Shown: positions 40,647-53,169 of the stretch, in pieces | How the letters are laid out: each line of letters opens with the position of its first letter | Position numbering within the stretch: position 1 is the stretch's first letter | Assembly (NCBI GenBank): GCA_001936135.1 | Contig: CP012820.1 | Location: forward strand, 868,001 to 932,000 | Direction of reading: 5' to 3' | Length of the DNA: 64,000 bases | Source of the DNA: Saccharomycopsis fibuligera x Saccharomycopsis cf. fibuligera | Lineage: Eukaryota; Ascomycota; Saccharomycetes; Ascoideales; Saccharomycopsidaceae | Position numbers and translations under genes: made by a program | Notes under the pieces: model-generated | What the model was told of the DNA's origin: nothing | Databases searched by the model: none | The model's input: the letters and a program-made list of their open reading frames with translations, nothing else

Positions 40647-40682
40647 GCGCAACGCAACGCAACGCAACATAACATAACATAG
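40647..40682 (+). repeat. CGCAA / CATAA pentamers, CPR6 leader
   Basis: Tandem GCAAC copies grade into ATAAC copies directly before the CPR6 start, probably in its 5'UTR. Confidence 0.8.
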
Positions 40683-40696
40683 CACAAACAATCGCA

Positions 40697-41806
40697 ATGT
40701 CCACCACCTCCGCACGTCCAAGAGTATTTTTTGATATCACCATTGGTGGTGAAGCAAAGGGTAAAGTGGTATTTGAATTATTTAATGACATTGTCCCAAA
40801 AACTGCTGAGAATTTCAGAGCCCTCTGTACTGGTGAAAAGGGCAATGGTAAACTTGGGAAACCATTATCTTACAAAGGCAGCACTTTCCACAGAGTCATC
40901 AAAGATTTTATGATCCAAGGTGGTGATTTTACGGCTGGTAACGGTACCGGTGGTGAATCCATCTACGGAGAAAAATTCGAGGACGAAAACTTTCAACTTA
41001 AACATGAAAAACCATTTTTGTTGTCCATGGCTAATGCTGGCCCAAACACCAATGGTTCTCAATTCTTTATCACTACCGTGCCAACACCTCACCTTGATGG
41101 TAAACACGTTGTGTTTGGTAAATTGATTAGCGGCAAAGGTCTCGTAAGAACGATTGAACGTACTGAGACTTCAAATGACAAACCATTGCAAGATGTGGTG
41201 ATTGCAAATAGCGGAGAATTGTCCCCAGAGGAAGAGCTTCCAGCTACCGGTGTGCAAGATGATGGTACCGGAGACATTTACGAAGAATATTTGGCTGATG
41301 ATGACAAAGTCAACTTAGAAGACCCAGAATCTGTTTTCAAAGCCATTGACGCAGTTAAAGCCATTGCTACCAAATTGTTGAAAGAAGGTGATTTGCAAAA
41401 ATCTTACGCCAAGTTCAACAAGGTGAAGAATTATGCTGAAGAATACTTCCCAGATGACTTGTCTTCTGAAAACATTGACAAACTCAACAAAGCGAAGCTT
41501 AGCGCATACCTCAATTTGTCCCTCGTTGCTTTGAAATTAAACAAAAATAAAGAAGTTATCAAGGCTGCCACCAATGCTTTGGAAAATGAAGTTATTGAAG
41601 ATAAGCAAAAATCCAAGGCATTGTACAGACGTGGTTTGGCTTACTCTAAGGCCAAGGACAACGAATCAGCCTTGAAAGACTTGAACAGCTCATTAGAATT
41701 GACTCCTAATGATCCAGCTATCCTCAAGGCTATTCAGGATGTGAAAAAAAGTGAAAAGGCCAGAAAGGAGAAGGCCAAGGCAGCCATGTCCAAGTTCTTT
41801 CAGTAA
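40697..41806 (+). CDS. CPR6: Cyclophilin-40, Hsp90 co-chaperone Cpr6
   Basis: 369 residues, the usual size. The peptidyl-prolyl isomerase domain (about 8-175) has [37 protein letters not shown], the catalytic Arg in [22 protein letters not shown] and [14 protein letters not shown] region (about 215-355) has three helical repeats, ending [20 protein letters not shown] and a basic tail, and binds the Hsp90 C-terminus. Cpr6 rather than Cpr7 is favoured by the intact isomerase active site. A heat-shock element and a TATA box lie about 200-240 bp upstream. Codon bias suggests good expression. Confidence 0.95.
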   Translation: MSTTSARPRVFFDITIGGEAKGKVVFELFNDIVPKTAENFRALCTGEKGNGKLGKPLSYKGSTFHRVIKDFMIQGGDFTAGNGTGGESIYGEKFEDENFQLKHEKPFLLSMANAGPNTNGSQFFITTVPTPHLDGKHVVFGKLISGKGLVRTIERTETSNDKPLQDVVIANSGELSPEEELPATGVQDDGTGDIYEEYLADDDKVNLEDPESVFKAIDAVKAIATKLLKEGDLQKSYAKFNKVKNYAEEYFPDDLSSENIDKLNKAKLSAYLNLSLVALKLNKNKEVIKAATNALENEVIEDKQKSKALYRRGLAYSKAKDNESALKDLNSSLELTPNDPAILKAIQDVKKSEKARKEKAKAAMSKFFQ

Positions 41807-41991
41807 GTGAACTTGTTGAGCAGCCTATTATTTAGTCAAATTTTCTTAATTCTATTCTCTTCGCCTATTCTTAGTATATTCTAAATGCATTGTTTCTACC
41901 AAAGTGTCATTTTTCGGTTTCTATATCTAAAGTAAGTCATCATTATCATTGATGCTCATATTCTGATGTTGAAAACATGCGTATATGTATG

Positions 41992-41999
41992 CACGTGAT
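41992..41999. promoter_or_regulatory. CACGTGAT, Cbf1-type site, RPO21 promoter
   Basis: Second exact ATCACGTG (reverse strand), about 250 bp upstream of the RPO21 ATG. Confidence 0.45.
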
Positions 42000-42249
42000 A
42001 TAGTGAGATATTTACTAGCATGCTCAAAGGTGTTCGGGTTTTATGCAGCGCGTGACCTTTACACTGGGGATGCTTTGAAAATCCAGATTGCAGTGAATAA
42101 ATAAAAGAAAAGGAAGAAAAAAAACAAAATAGCAGCGGCGTTAGCCAGCTGGTACTGAATAGTGTAATATTCTGATAGACCACATCCCTTGTTATCTGGA
42201 TTTATTCATCAATAAATTCAGTGGATTCACATTTTTTCACACGTTGGAT

Positions 42250-45200
42250 ATGGCTACAAGAACGTTTGCTTATTCAAGTGCGCCGCTTCGTACGGTGAAA
42301 GAGGTATGTTTATTGATGATAATGATGATAATGATGATGATTTGGCGCGTCCACACCCCCTGGTGGCGGCTGAGTGAATGACCCCGATGAGGTTTCGTGT
42401 CTTCCCATAATAAGACCTAAAGGACCAACGCGAATAAAAAAGTGTCAAAGCAGTTATGGCGAGTACTTTACTAACATGTTGTTTTAGCTCCAATTTGGAC
42501 TCTTTTCACCTGAAGAAACAGTAAGTATATTCGGTTTTGATGGGTTCTGTTAGCAACAACAAAAAAGTGGCGTCATTGTGAAACAATTTTTCTTATCTGT
42601 ACTTTTCAGTTGCATGTTTCTAATACTGTCTTTTTAGCGTGCAATAAGTGTAGCAAAAATTGAATTTCCTGAAATTATGGACGAAAATAAGAGACTCAGG
42701 GAAGGTGGTTTGAACGACCCAAGATTGGGAACTATTGATAGGGCTTTCAAATGTCAAACTTGTGGTGAGGATATGTTTGAATGCCCTGGGCATTTTGGGC
42801 ATATCGAATTAGCAAAGCCTGTTTTCCATATTGGGTTCATTAGTAAAATCAAAAAGGTCTGTGAGTGTGTTTGTATGCATTGTGGTAAATTATTGGTTGA
42901 TAAGAAAAACATTCAAATGGAAATGGTTTGCAAAATAAGAGATAAAAACAAGAGATTTCAGGCTATATGGCAGCTTAGTAAAACCAAAATGGTTTGTGAT
43001 GCAGACTTACCTACTGAGGAAGAATTGGAAAATAATGATGGCGAAAACCCAATCACTAATGGTGGATGTGGCAATTTTCAACCAACCGTTAGAAAAGAAG
43101 GTTTGAAACTTTGGGGCACTTGGAAAAAAGACAAAAACTCTGATGATGGCGATGCTCAACCAGAAAAAAGATTGTTGACTCCAAGTGAAATTTTGAATGT
43201 CTTTAAACATATTTCTGATGAGGATGCCGCTTTATTAGGTTTTGATATCGATTATGCCAGACCTGAATGGTTGATTTTAACAGTGTTACCGGTTCCACCT
43301 CCTCCAGTTCGACCATCTATTGCATTCAATGAAACTGCTAGAGGTGAAGATGATTTGACCTATAAATTAGCAGAGATCTTGAAAGCAAATATAAATGTGC
43401 AAAAATTGGAAATGGACGGTTCTCCAGCGCACGTTATAACGGAATTTGAATCTCTTTTGCAATATCATGTGGCCACTTATATGGACAATGATATTGCTGG
43501 TCAACCAGTGGCTTTGCAAAAATCCGGTAGACCAATCAAGTCTATCAGAGCAAGATTAAAGGGTAAAGAAGGTAGAGTCAGAGGTAACTTGATGGGTAAG
43601 AGAGTTGACTTTTCTGCAAGAACAGTTATTTCTGGTGATCCTAATTTGGACTTGGATCAAGTTGGTGTTCCAAGATCTATTGCCCGTACTTTGACATACC
43701 CAGAAATCGTTACTCCATATAATATTCACAGATTGACAGAGTATGTGAGAAATGGTCCAAATGAACATCCAGGTGCTAAATATGTTATTCGAGATACTGG
43801 CGATAGAATAGATTTGAGATATCACAAGAGAGCTGGCGACATACAGCTACAATATGGCTGGAAAGTTGAAAGACACTTAATGGATAATGACCCAGTTTTG
43901 TTCAATAGACAACCTTCTTTGCATAAGATGTCCATGATGTGTCATAGAGTCAAAGTTATGCCATTTTCCACATTCAGAATTAATCTTTCTGTCACTTCTC
44001 CATATAATGCTGATTTTGATGGTGATGAAATGAATTTACATGTGCCACAATCTCATGAAACTAGATCAGAATTGTCTAATTTGGCTGCTGTTCCTTTGCA
44101 AATTATATCACCCCAATCCAATAAGCCAGTTATGGGTATTGTGCAAGATACTTTATGTGGTGTTAGAAAAATGACCTTAAGAGACATTTTTCTTGAGTAT
44201 GACCAAGTCATGAATATCTGCTACTGGGTTAAAGATTGGGACGGTATTGTGCCTCAGCCAACCATTTTAAAACCCAAACCTTTGTGGACCGGTAAACAAA
44301 TTTTGTCATTGGGTATTCCAAAAGGTATCAACTTGATTAGATTTGAAGAAAAGACTACTTTCATGTCTCCTTTGGATGATGGTATGTTGGTTGTTAATGG
44401 TGAAATCATGTTTGGTGTCGTTAACAAGAAAACTGTCGGTGCTTCTGCTGGTGGTTTAATTCATACTGTTTTTAGAGAAAAAGGACATACGGTCTGTGCT
44501 AAGCTTTTTAGCAATTTGCAAAAAATTGTGAACTATTGGTTGTTGCATAACGGTTTTTCCATTGGTATTGGTGATACTATCGCTGATAAGCCAACCATGA
44601 CTAGAATTACTTCTACTATTAACGAAGCTAAGCAAAAAGTGCAGGAAGTCATTTTAGATGCTCATGCAAATAGATTGCAACCCGAACCTGGTATGACATT
44701 AAGAGAAGCCTTTGAGGCCAATGTTGCTCAACTTTTGAATAAAGCTAGAGATGATGTTGGTAAATATTCTGAAAAGTCTTTGAAAGATTCCAATAATGTG
44801 AAACAGATGGTTATTTCTGGTTCTAAAGGTTCTTTCATTAATATTTCTCAAATGTCTGCTTGTGTCGGTCAACAGATGGTGGAAGGTAAGAGAATTCCGT
44901 TTGGCTTTGCAGACAGAACTTTACCACATTTTACCAAGGATGATTTTAGTCCAGAATCTAAGGGTTTTATTGAGAATTCTTACTTGAGAGGTTTAACTCC
45001 ACAAGAATTTTTCTTCCACGCTATGGCTGGTAGAGAAGGTTTAATTGATACTGCTGTGAAGACTGCTGAAACTGGTTACATTCAAAGAAGATTGGTTAAA
45101 GCATTGGAAGATATTACCGTTCATTATGATGGTACTGTGAGAAACTCCACGGGTACTATTCTTCAATTCGTTTATGGTGAAGATGGTTTGGATGGTACAC

Positions 45201-47878
45201 AAGTTGAAACTCAGCCACTTGACTCGTTGACCGCTTCTGATGAAGTTTTTGAAAAAAGATATAAGATTGATTTGATGGATCCAGAAAAAATGATTAAGTC
45301 ATCTCTTATTGAATATAGTGATGATATTAGAGGTGATGTTGAATTACAAAAACTTTTGGATGAAGAATATGAACAATTAGTAAGAGACAGATTATTCTTA
45401 AGAGAAGTGTTTCCAACTGGTGAACACAAATGGCCATTGCCAGTCAATCTTAGACGTGTGGTTCAAAATGCTCAACAAATTTTCCATGTTGATGGCAATA
45501 AAGCTAGCGATTTGCCCCTTGACTACATTATTAAGAAGGTGCGTGAATTATGTGTCCAACTTAAGATTGTTAGAGGTGAAGGTGAAATGTTAGCTGAAGC
45601 TCAAGAAAATGCCACTGCCTTGTTCCAATGTCTCATCCGTTCCAGATTGGCTTCTAGAAGAGTTATTGAAGAGTTTAGATTGAATAAGGATGCTTTCAAC
45701 TGGGTTATTGGCAAGGTTGAAGAATTATTCCAGAGATCTGTCGTTCATCCAGGTGAAATGGTAGGTGTTCTTGCTGCACAATCTATTGGTGAGCCTGCTA
45801 CGCAAATGACTTTAAATACTTTTCATTATGCTGGTGTTTCTTCCAAGAATGTTACTCTTGGTGTTCCTAGATTAAAGGAGATTCTTAACGTGGCAAAGAA
45901 CATTAAGACTCCATCCTTAACCATCTACTTAGAACCATCATATGCTCAAGATGAAATGAAGGCTAAGACCGTGCAAGCAGCTATTCAATACTCTACCATC
46001 AAAGATATTGTGTCCTTGACTGAAATTTTCTATGATCCTGATCCAACCTCTACTGTCATTGAAGAAGATCTTGATTTAGTGGAAGGTTTCTTCTCTATCC
46101 CTGATGAAGAAACTGAGAGAACGCTTGATCAACAGTCACCATGGTTATTGCGTTTTGAAATTGATCGTAGTAGTTTGTTCGATAAGCAAGTCACTTTAAG
46201 TCAAGTTGCTGAAAGAATTAAGCGTAGTTTTGGTCCTGATCTTTTTATTATTTGGTCTGAAGATGCAAGTTCTAATAAATTGGTTATTCGTTGTCGTGTG
46301 GTTAGAGACAAGAAAGCATACAATGAGGAAGTTGAATCTGAAGAAGATCAAATTTTGAAAAAGATTGAAGCATACATTTTGGAACTTCCATTGAGAGGTA
46401 TCGAAGATGTTGTCAGAGTGTTCATTTCTAAGAATGAGCACCATATGATCATTGACGAATCTGGTAGTTTCAAGAAAACTTCTGAAACCATTCTTGAAAC
46501 TGATGGTGTTAATCTTGCTGAAGTTTTGGCTGTTGAAGGTGTTGATTACAAACGTACTTACTCAAACAATTTCGTTGAAGTGTTATCTGTACTAGGTATG
46601 GAGGCTGCTAGAGAAGTACTCTACAAGGAAACTTTTAAAGTTATTTCTTTTGGTGGTTCTTATGTCAATTATCGTCATATGGCTATGTTGATTGATGCTA
46701 TGACATCAAGAGGTCATTTGATGGCTATTACTCGTCATGGTATCAACAGAAACAACACTGGTGCATTGATGAGAGCTTCTTTCGAAGAAACTGTGGAAAT
46801 CTTGTTGGACGCTGGTGCTTCCGCTGAGCTTGATGATTGTGGTGGTGTTTCCGAAAATGTGTTATTGGGTCAAATGGCACCAGTGGGTACAGGCACTTTT
46901 GACCTTCTCATGAATGAGGAAATGCTAAAGGATGTTCCATATAATGTGAATTTGCCATCTAGTTCGCTTGTTAAATCAACTGCCGCAGTTGAAGGTTCCG
47001 CGACTCCTTATGATAACGACGCGCCAATGTATGAGGATGACATTGAAATTGACGAGGATATTAACTTCTCTCCAATTCATGATAATAGCGTCTCTGATAC
47101 TCGCGGAGGCTTCTCTGAATATGGTGGTGCTATACAAAGCCCATATAATGCTACTTCACCAATGACTGCTACTTCACCATTTTCAGGTTATCAACCAACA
47201 TCTCCAGGTACTTTTGCTTCAAGTCCTTCATACAATCAAAGTGGTTACGCTCCAACTTCTCCAAGTTACTCTCCATCTTCTCCAAGTTATTCTCCAACTT
47301 CTCCAAGCTACTCGCCAACATCGCCAAGTTATTCTCCAACCTCTCCAAGCTACTCTCCAACTTCTCCAAGTTACAGTCCAACCTCTCCAAGCTACAGTCC
47401 TACTTCTCCATCTTACTCTCCAACATCCCCATCCTATTCTCCAACCTCACCATCTTACTCTCCAACATCCCCATCTTATTCTCCAACATCCCCATCCTAT
47501 TCTCCAACATCCCCTTCATACTCTCCAACATCCCCTTCATACTCTCCAACATCCCCTTCATACTCTCCAACATCTCCATCCTATTCTCCGACTTCCCCAT
47601 CATACAGTCCTACCTCTCCATCGTATTCTCCAACATCTCCACAATACTCCCCTACTTCTCCATCGTACTCACCTACCTCTCCATCGTATTCTCCAACCTC
47701 TCCATCGTACTCACCTACCTCTCCATCGTATTCTCCAACCTCTCCATCATACTCTCCTACATCACCTAATTATTCGCCTACTTCTCCGTCTTATTCTCCA
47801 ACTTCTCCGTCTTATTCTCCAGGCTCACCTACTTATAGTCCATCATCTCCAAAGAAAAATGATGACAAGGAGAATTAG
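42250..47878 (+). CDS. RPO21: RNA polymerase II largest subunit Rpb1 (three exons)
   Basis: Exons 42250-42303, 42488-42520 and 42638-47878 give 1775 residues. Exon 1 encodes [18 protein letters not shown], exon 2 [11 protein letters not shown] and exon 3 opens [14 protein letters not shown], a contiguous Rpb1 N-terminus. Intron 1 (184 bp): GTATGT, TACTAAC at 42469-42475, TTTTAG. Intron 2 (117 bp): GTAAGT, TTCTAAT, TTTTTAG. The clamp zinc site [17 protein letters not shown], the catalytic NADFDGDE (N486) and the trigger-loop region [20 protein letters not shown] are intact. The CTD has about 29 heptads, nearly all exact YSPTSPS, encoded by varied codons. An ORF starting at the internal Met in exon 3 lacks the first 42 residues. 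Confidence 0.98.
47245..47860 (+). repeat. CTD heptad repeat of RPO21
   Basis: About 29 21-bp units encoding YSPTSPS, with few variants (APTSPS, SPSSPS, SPTSPQ, SPTSPN, SPGSPT). Synonymous codons differ between blocks: the first part uses AGTTAC/AGTTAT, the middle part repeats TCATACTCTCCAACATCCCC. Confidence 0.97.
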
Positions 47879-48626
47879 TTGGAAATTAATTATTAGCAAG
47901 GAAAACTCTAGCGGTGTCGTAATCTGACCAACAATAAATTTAATTTAATTTAAAAAATTTTTGGAAAATTATCTTTTTCAATATTGAAAAAGAAAACGCG
48001 TGTGCGTGTGTGTTAATAAAGGAAGATGGTTTTTGTAATTTAATAATGTTTTGATATAATTGTTGAAAAAAAAAATTTTTTTTGACTTATTTTTACGTAT
48101 TCTATAAAGAAAAAAAATTGATTTTATTTGACCGAATTAAAACAAGAAAAAGTAAAACAGTGAAAACATGAAATATGTAGCTGTATTTTTTGGCTCTTCA
48201 TTATGATTTTCTTTATTGTCTATTCTTTTCTGTTTCTGTTTCCACTCTATTGTGTTTTGTTTCTACTTTACTTTTATTTGTATTAACAAAAATTTAAAAA
48301 CTTCAATTTTGCTCGTTTAAAAAAATGTTTTGACGTCGTCCTTCATCATATTCCTGTAAACGTTGCTAGTATCCCATGTGCAATTATTCTCATTTTTCAT
48401 AAAACTTGGCGGAGATAGGAACTGAAGATCCGTCCACTTAAAATAAAAATTTGATATAAACACTATTTGAGTCTAACTATTATAATGAAGCTAGCGTCTG
48501 GAAAGAAGTCTAAAATGTAAAGACATAAAGATAACACACTTAACTCAAACAACACATACACCCACACATACATACTTACATACATACAAGCAAAAAACAG
48601 ATATCAGTTATAATACAACTTTTTCC
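47879..48626. other. Convergent interval RPO21/BPL1
   Basis: AT-rich; long A and T tracts at about 48060-48080 and 48110. A CATACATACTTACATACATAC run lies near 48557-48590. No gene seen. Confidence 0.5.
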
Positions 48627-50788
48627 TCAATGCTTTCTAGTAATCAAGCCTTTGAACATATCGAATGAGTTTCCATCAGGTTGCAATTCAAACACGTTCC
48701 CTGTAGGCCTATCCTCATTATCCAATTCTTCCACCAAAAGCAAACCAAAATTATCAGAAATCCCTCTAATAATGGCCTTCGTATTGCCCATGGATCCAAG
48801 TGTAACAATTTGATCACTATGCAACCAGTACTTGTAATATTGCGATAATAATGGTCGAAATCCAAAATGCTTAAATCTACTAAATAGCCTCTCTAGGCAA
48901 AAAACGAACCTTGCCGCTAAGCGTTCAAGAGTATAGGAGGGCAATGGCTCAAGACCATTAACATGTCTGATTTTATTGAGTTGATTAAGTACCAAGTTCA
49001 ACGAAGTGGTAGGAGCTGCATTGGAAACATTAGTGCCGCTACCCACAACAAGGACGTAGTTGTTATCCTGTACCGTAGTATTAATCAATAATCCCCCAAC
49101 TTTTGCGTAAATTGGATCAATTTCATAAACGTATCTGGACTTGTGTGGCTTATTGAAAAATTCAGGCTTGAGAATGTATACATCGTTAGGCCATTTTAGT
49201 TTGACTGGCATCTCAGCATATCCTGATTCTGTGTCTCCTCCATAGGATAATACTGCCTCAACTACTGCCATACTGGTAAGATATTGGACAAATACCACTG
49301 GCGCTTGTTTGGCTTGCTCCAAAGACAAGCGTAATATCACGGAGATGGCTAATGTACCCATGGGGCTCACCCACACATTACCGCCTCGGCCACGACCTGA
49401 AACTTGGGTGGTGCCTACTGCAGTGAAGCCATCAGGTAAGTATCTAAGGATATTATAATTTTTTTCAAGTAATGTGTTTGTAGAGGTCAAAATTTCACCA
49501 TACATTAAAGGTTGTCCAAATGTCGCATTGAATTTCGATTGTTGTTGTTCTTCTTTCCAATTATCTTGTAAATGAGAATAGTATGAAAGAATGTTGAAGT
49601 ATGGAGACATCTTAGCCGACGGCTTTTCACCATTCTCAAATACCCAAAGTTCCTTAATTGCTGATTCTGGATCCTCGTAATCTTCTTCGTGCATTTTAAT
49701 GTGCTTGGAAGTTTCCCCATTTTTGATCTTGCTAACTTTAAAAGTATCATTAGGAGCGCAAAGGATAGTTTTCTCGTCATCGGAATACCCAATATCAGTT
49801 TCAACGTTCTTTAATATAGACGAAACCGATTCAGGATCAATAGACGATAAAATCAACGGGGTAAGTTTTGGCACTTTTGCATCCTCTGGAGTATTAACCT
49901 TTAACCCCAATTTTTTGAAACAAAGTCTCAAAAACACATCACGATTATTTGAACTAGCAGTCATTTGGCTAACCAAGTTTTCTTTTCTTTTGGGAGTAGA
50001 AAAACTAATCAACGAAGGTTCAAATTCACAATGAGGACCAAAAAGAATTGCGGCACCCTTGTTTACTGAGCAATAAACAACTGCTGCATGGGTTTGCAGA
50101 GAACCAGAGTCAACGTCAATTTTTTCCAAGTACTTGGACAAAATCTCAACATTGCCAAACTTATCAGCATCCACGAACGTTGGACCACCATTATAATGAG
50201 ACACAAATGAAGTTGGTACATTATCATCATCATTAGCAAAATTTTCAGCTTCTTCTATGGAACAAATAACTGCGCGTTCTCCACGATCGCTGCCATATTG
50301 AAAACCTTTGAATGCGGTTCCTCGGGCTATTCCTGGGTAAAAACCTAACTCTCTTGATCCACTGACTTCCATATCAGTTCCAGGCTCAAACTCTAACCGT
50401 GATGCAGCATAGTATGCCCCAGCACAAAAACCAATATATTTGCCACCTCGCTTGACATAGTTTTTGATCTTGCGGTTACCGTCACCATTGAAGTCTCTGC
50501 AATAGGGCAAATCAGCACCGCCTGGGAAAACTAATAAAGATGTCTTTTCGCTCCATGGCTCATTTTTGAGCACTTTTGCGTCTACACTGATCACAGCATA
50601 ATGCGGAGACAAGAACCTTCTAAGGGTGTGCAAACAGTGTTTGACAGATTCAGCAGTGGTACCAGCACCTAAAACATACAGTTAGCATGAGAAAGTGGAA
50701 AATAAAAAAAAATGGGGAACGATAATTATTATTGATCTTAGTCAAGCTCGAGCTAGCATTGCGTACCAGAGTATACAAGAACGTTCAT
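48627..50788 (-). CDS. BPL1: Biotin-protein ligase Bpl1 (spliced)
   Basis: Minus-strand exons 50788-50767 and 50668-48627 give 687 residues. Bpl1 makes biotinyl-AMP and transfers biotin to carboxylases. Exon 1 encodes MNVLVYS plus a split Gly, and exon 2 continues AGTTAESVKHCLHTLRRFL. The N-terminal half is a glutamine-amidotransferase-like domain (LLVFPGGADLPYC, GFCAGAYYAASRLE). The catalytic half has TTQVSGRGRGGNVWVSPMG (about residue 430) and KWPNDVYILKP, then a C-terminal SH3-like part. The intron (50669-50766, 98 bp) begins GTACGC, an unusual 5' site, has TGCTAAC and ends TTTTAG. Family alignment requires this join. ATCACGTG lies about 180 bp upstream, shared with the divergent gene. Confidence 0.95.
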
Positions 50789-50963
50789 AATTTACAAAAT
50801 TGTTATTATGCCTGTCTTAGCTTTTTCTATCGCTTAGATATGGCTCGCTTAAGTGAGTGAACAACCGTCAAAATGGCAAGACAATTTTGGCAAAACGGCG
50901 ATGTACATTGTTTATTGATAAATTAAGGAAATCCAACGGCTTGAAATTCAACTTCGCTGTTAA

Positions 50964-50971
50964 ATCACGTG
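50964..50971. promoter_or_regulatory. ATCACGTG, Cbf1-type site
   Basis: Perfect RTCACGTG in the divergent promoter between BPL1 and the unknown gene at 51152. Confidence 0.5.
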
Positions 50972-51030
50972 CTCTTTTGTTGTGCATAATTGGGAAATAA
51001 GTGAGTCATGTTGAGTCACAAAGATAGGTA

Positions 51031-51120
51031 ATGGGCTCCACATTAGTTGGGATTTCAGAACTCGTTTTTGAAGCGCCCAATACAGGCAAAGCAGTGCCTC
51101 AAAAGTGTTGTATTTGCTAA
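51031..51120 (+). CDS. Upstream ORF of the 51152 gene
   Basis: ATG at 51031 to TAA at 51118-51120, 29 residues beginning MGSTLVGISELVF, ending 31 nt before the main ATG. If the transcript starts upstream of it, scanning ribosomes would meet it first. No known peptide family; the transcript start is unknown. Confidence 0.3.
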   Translation: MGSTLVGISELVFEAPNTGKAVPQKCCIC

Positions 51121-51151
51121 GTTCAGTACATTAAATCACACCACACCATTC

Positions 51152-52285
51152 ATGTCCACAAGCAACAACGGTTCAGGATTTTTTGAATCAAATACGTTGG
51201 GCTCCACATTGCTCAACCGCCAGAACAATGCTGGTAAACAATCACAAAATTTATACTACACAATTGCTGATTTTGGCAGCTGGGCCAAAACTGAGAACCA
51301 AAAGTTAGAATCTGCTTTTGCTCTCAGCTATAAGGAACAAAAAGCAGCTGCAAATACAACAAGAAATCAAAGTTCCAGTAAAGAAAATGAAAGCTTTAGT
51401 CCTCATTCTACCCAACAGCAAAAGAATGAGTCTAAATCAAGGACATTGTCGCTACGTACAAATGCGCAAAAAAGCACTTCTTCTTCTGAAATTATCAACT
51501 TGAAGCTTTCTGATGTAATACATTTTCCACCTGTTTCTTTTGAGAGTGAAGTCCCGGTTCCAGCTGTGCGAAACGAAGTATTACGAAGAAATAGTCTTTA
51601 TGGTGGCAGTCTGAACAGCTTCAATAATTTTATGGAAGAAAGACTCATCAGATGGAGGCCTTCGATATCATGCAATAATGTTGATGACACCCTTTCACAT
51701 CGGCATATTTATCAAAGGCTACCATTGCCGACTATTACTTCATTGCCTAGAGAAACTACAAGCAATTCACAAAGTACATCAAGACACGATAATGCTGAGG
51801 CGGGTCCTTCAAACAACTTGTTCTCCAGGTTCGCACTGACATTCACAGCCAAAGCTCAAGACCAGCCAGAAGAAACATTTAGACGTATTGATGAAGAAAT
51901 TTCAGTAGGAAATGAATTACAAGATAGTAACCGGCAATTATATGAAAACGTTGAAGAATTGTCCGTTCAGAAAGTGAACCAGGAGTACCAGCAAGCGTCC
52001 AATTTTGTACCCTATGCCTCAGTTGCCGCTAGACCAGCTTCTGGGAAAAAGAGAATGCCAACAAATGAAACTGAATGTAATCAGAATGAGGCTATTGAAG
52101 TACAAAATAGTATAGTAAGGGCACTTCCTTTTACTGAAAAGGATTTATATGTACTATTTCCGGAGTACGCACAGACGCTACAAGAGGAATCTCTAGAAGA
52201 AAGCAGCTTGAGCTGCTCTGATTGGTGCTCAGGCAGTTGGAGCTGGCTGACTCAATCACTGCAGTACATTTTCAGCTGTGGATGA
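51152..52285 (+). CDS. Unknown Ser/Asn-rich protein
   Basis: 377 residues from the first ATG, MSTSNNGSGFFES. I do not recognise the family. The body is polar, with Ser/Asn/Gln-rich stretches and scattered short conserved-looking motifs (LYYTIADFGSWAKTENQKLE, LKLSDVIHFPPVSFE, LPFTEKDLYVLFPEYAQTL). The C-terminus is short and Cys/Trp rich (SSLSCSDWCSGSWSWLTQSL then QYIFSCG), which could be a metal or membrane contact. No membrane helix. The frame is open 35 codons upstream, but only to a TTG. A 29-residue upstream ORF (51031-51120) with its own ATG lies in the leader and could lower translation of this gene. Confidence 0.7.
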   Translation: MSTSNNGSGFFESNTLGSTLLNRQNNAGKQSQNLYYTIADFGSWAKTENQKLESAFALSYKEQKAAANTTRNQSSSKENESFSPHSTQQQKNESKSRTLSLRTNAQKSTSSSEIINLKLSDVIHFPPVSFESEVPVPAVRNEVLRRNSLYGGSLNSFNNFMEERLIRWRPSISCNNVDDTLSHRHIYQRLPLPTITSLPRETTSNSQSTSRHDNAEAGPSNNLFSRFALTFTAKAQDQPEETFRRIDEEISVGNELQDSNRQLYENVEELSVQKVNQEYQQASNFVPYASVAARPASGKKRMPTNETECNQNEAIEVQNSIVRALPFTEKDLYVLFPEYAQTLQEESLEESSLSCSDWCSGSWSWLTQSLQYIFSCG

Positions 52286-52414
52286 AATCAAGTTATATCA
52301 TAACAGTACATTAAATATAAACATTAATAATAGATATGAACATTAATAAGACGCAGATCTAAAAAGCAAAGTAAACGTATCAAACATTAAAATAAATCGA
52401 CACTATAAACAGTT

Positions 52415-52786
52415 TCATTCAAATAAAGTATCCACAGATGCACCAGTGTATAATTTAATTTGTTGTTTAGTAGCCGGAAGAACCTTGCACTTGACAAGTT
52501 TCTCACCCCCTAGCTTTTCGTAAGCTTGAAATCTATGACATCCACCAAAGGCAAAATAGTATGTCTTGCCATTTTCTCTTACTTTAAGAACGTCTATAGG
52601 GGGTAATTCGCCATTCAATTCTGTTGCTTGTTCTAAAGAGCATGTAGCGCTAGCTGCGGGGATTCCTTTTAATGTTGAGACCATTGAGTCAATTTTGCTG
52701 TAATCTAGCACCGGAGGAATTGGTCTTTTAATTTGACTGAGAGGAAGGTATTCGACTCTGTTTATCAGTCCGCTTTGAATTGACAT
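52415..52786 (-). CDS. SRX1: Sulfiredoxin
   Basis: 123 residues. Srx1 reduces hyperoxidised (sulfinic) 2-Cys peroxiredoxins with ATP. The active-site motif FGGCHR is present with Cys83, and the ParB-like fold features are IKRPIPPVLDYSKID, LPPIDVLKVRENGKTYYFAF and the C-terminal KVLPATKQQIKLYTG. Length is normal. It has a single exon with ATG at 52786. TTACTAA, a Yap1/Cap1 site, lies 237 bp upstream, fitting oxidative-stress control. It is flanked by convergent neighbours on its left and by TED1's 3' end on its right. Confidence 0.97.
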   Translation of the reverse strand: MSIQSGLINRVEYLPLSQIKRPIPPVLDYSKIDSMVSTLKGIPAASATCSLEQATELNGELPPIDVLKVRENGKTYYFAFGGCHRFQAYEKLGGEKLVKCKVLPATKQQIKLYTGASVDTLFE

Positions 52787-53022
52787 TGTATATGTTGTAT
52801 TTATTGAAATTTAAAGAAATTATGTGAAAAATAGGGCGATATAATTCAAAGATTATGATTGTTTATGATTATATAGAATTTTCTAAAATAGAATGACAGA
52901 ACAGCATACCATTGCCAGCCGTTCTTATATGCAATCTGGGTGCTTATAAATTTGCTCTCGCATGAGAGTCTAGAATCATCACGATGTCATCACATACAGA
53001 TGCAGCAGCGTGCATCAAATAA

Positions 53023-53029
53023 TTACTAA
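53023..53029. promoter_or_regulatory. Yap1/Cap1 site TTACTAA, SRX1 promoter
   Basis: TTACTAA, the classic Yap1/Cap1 recognition element, in the 383-bp SRX1 promoter. S. cerevisiae SRX1 is a Yap1 target; here binding is inferred. Confidence 0.6.
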
Positions 53030-53169
53030 CCGTTTCACTACTAACAACTTCACTAACAGATATATAATCATGACAGCTTCCAGAACATCAACCCTGTCCC
53101 ATTTCGTCCAGCTGTCTATACATGTACATATACATCTATAGAGCTATAATTCAACCAACCAACCAGCGA

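Noticed and set aside
47214-47927. 237-codon second frame over the RPO21 CTD
   Set aside because: Shadow of the heptad repeat in another frame.
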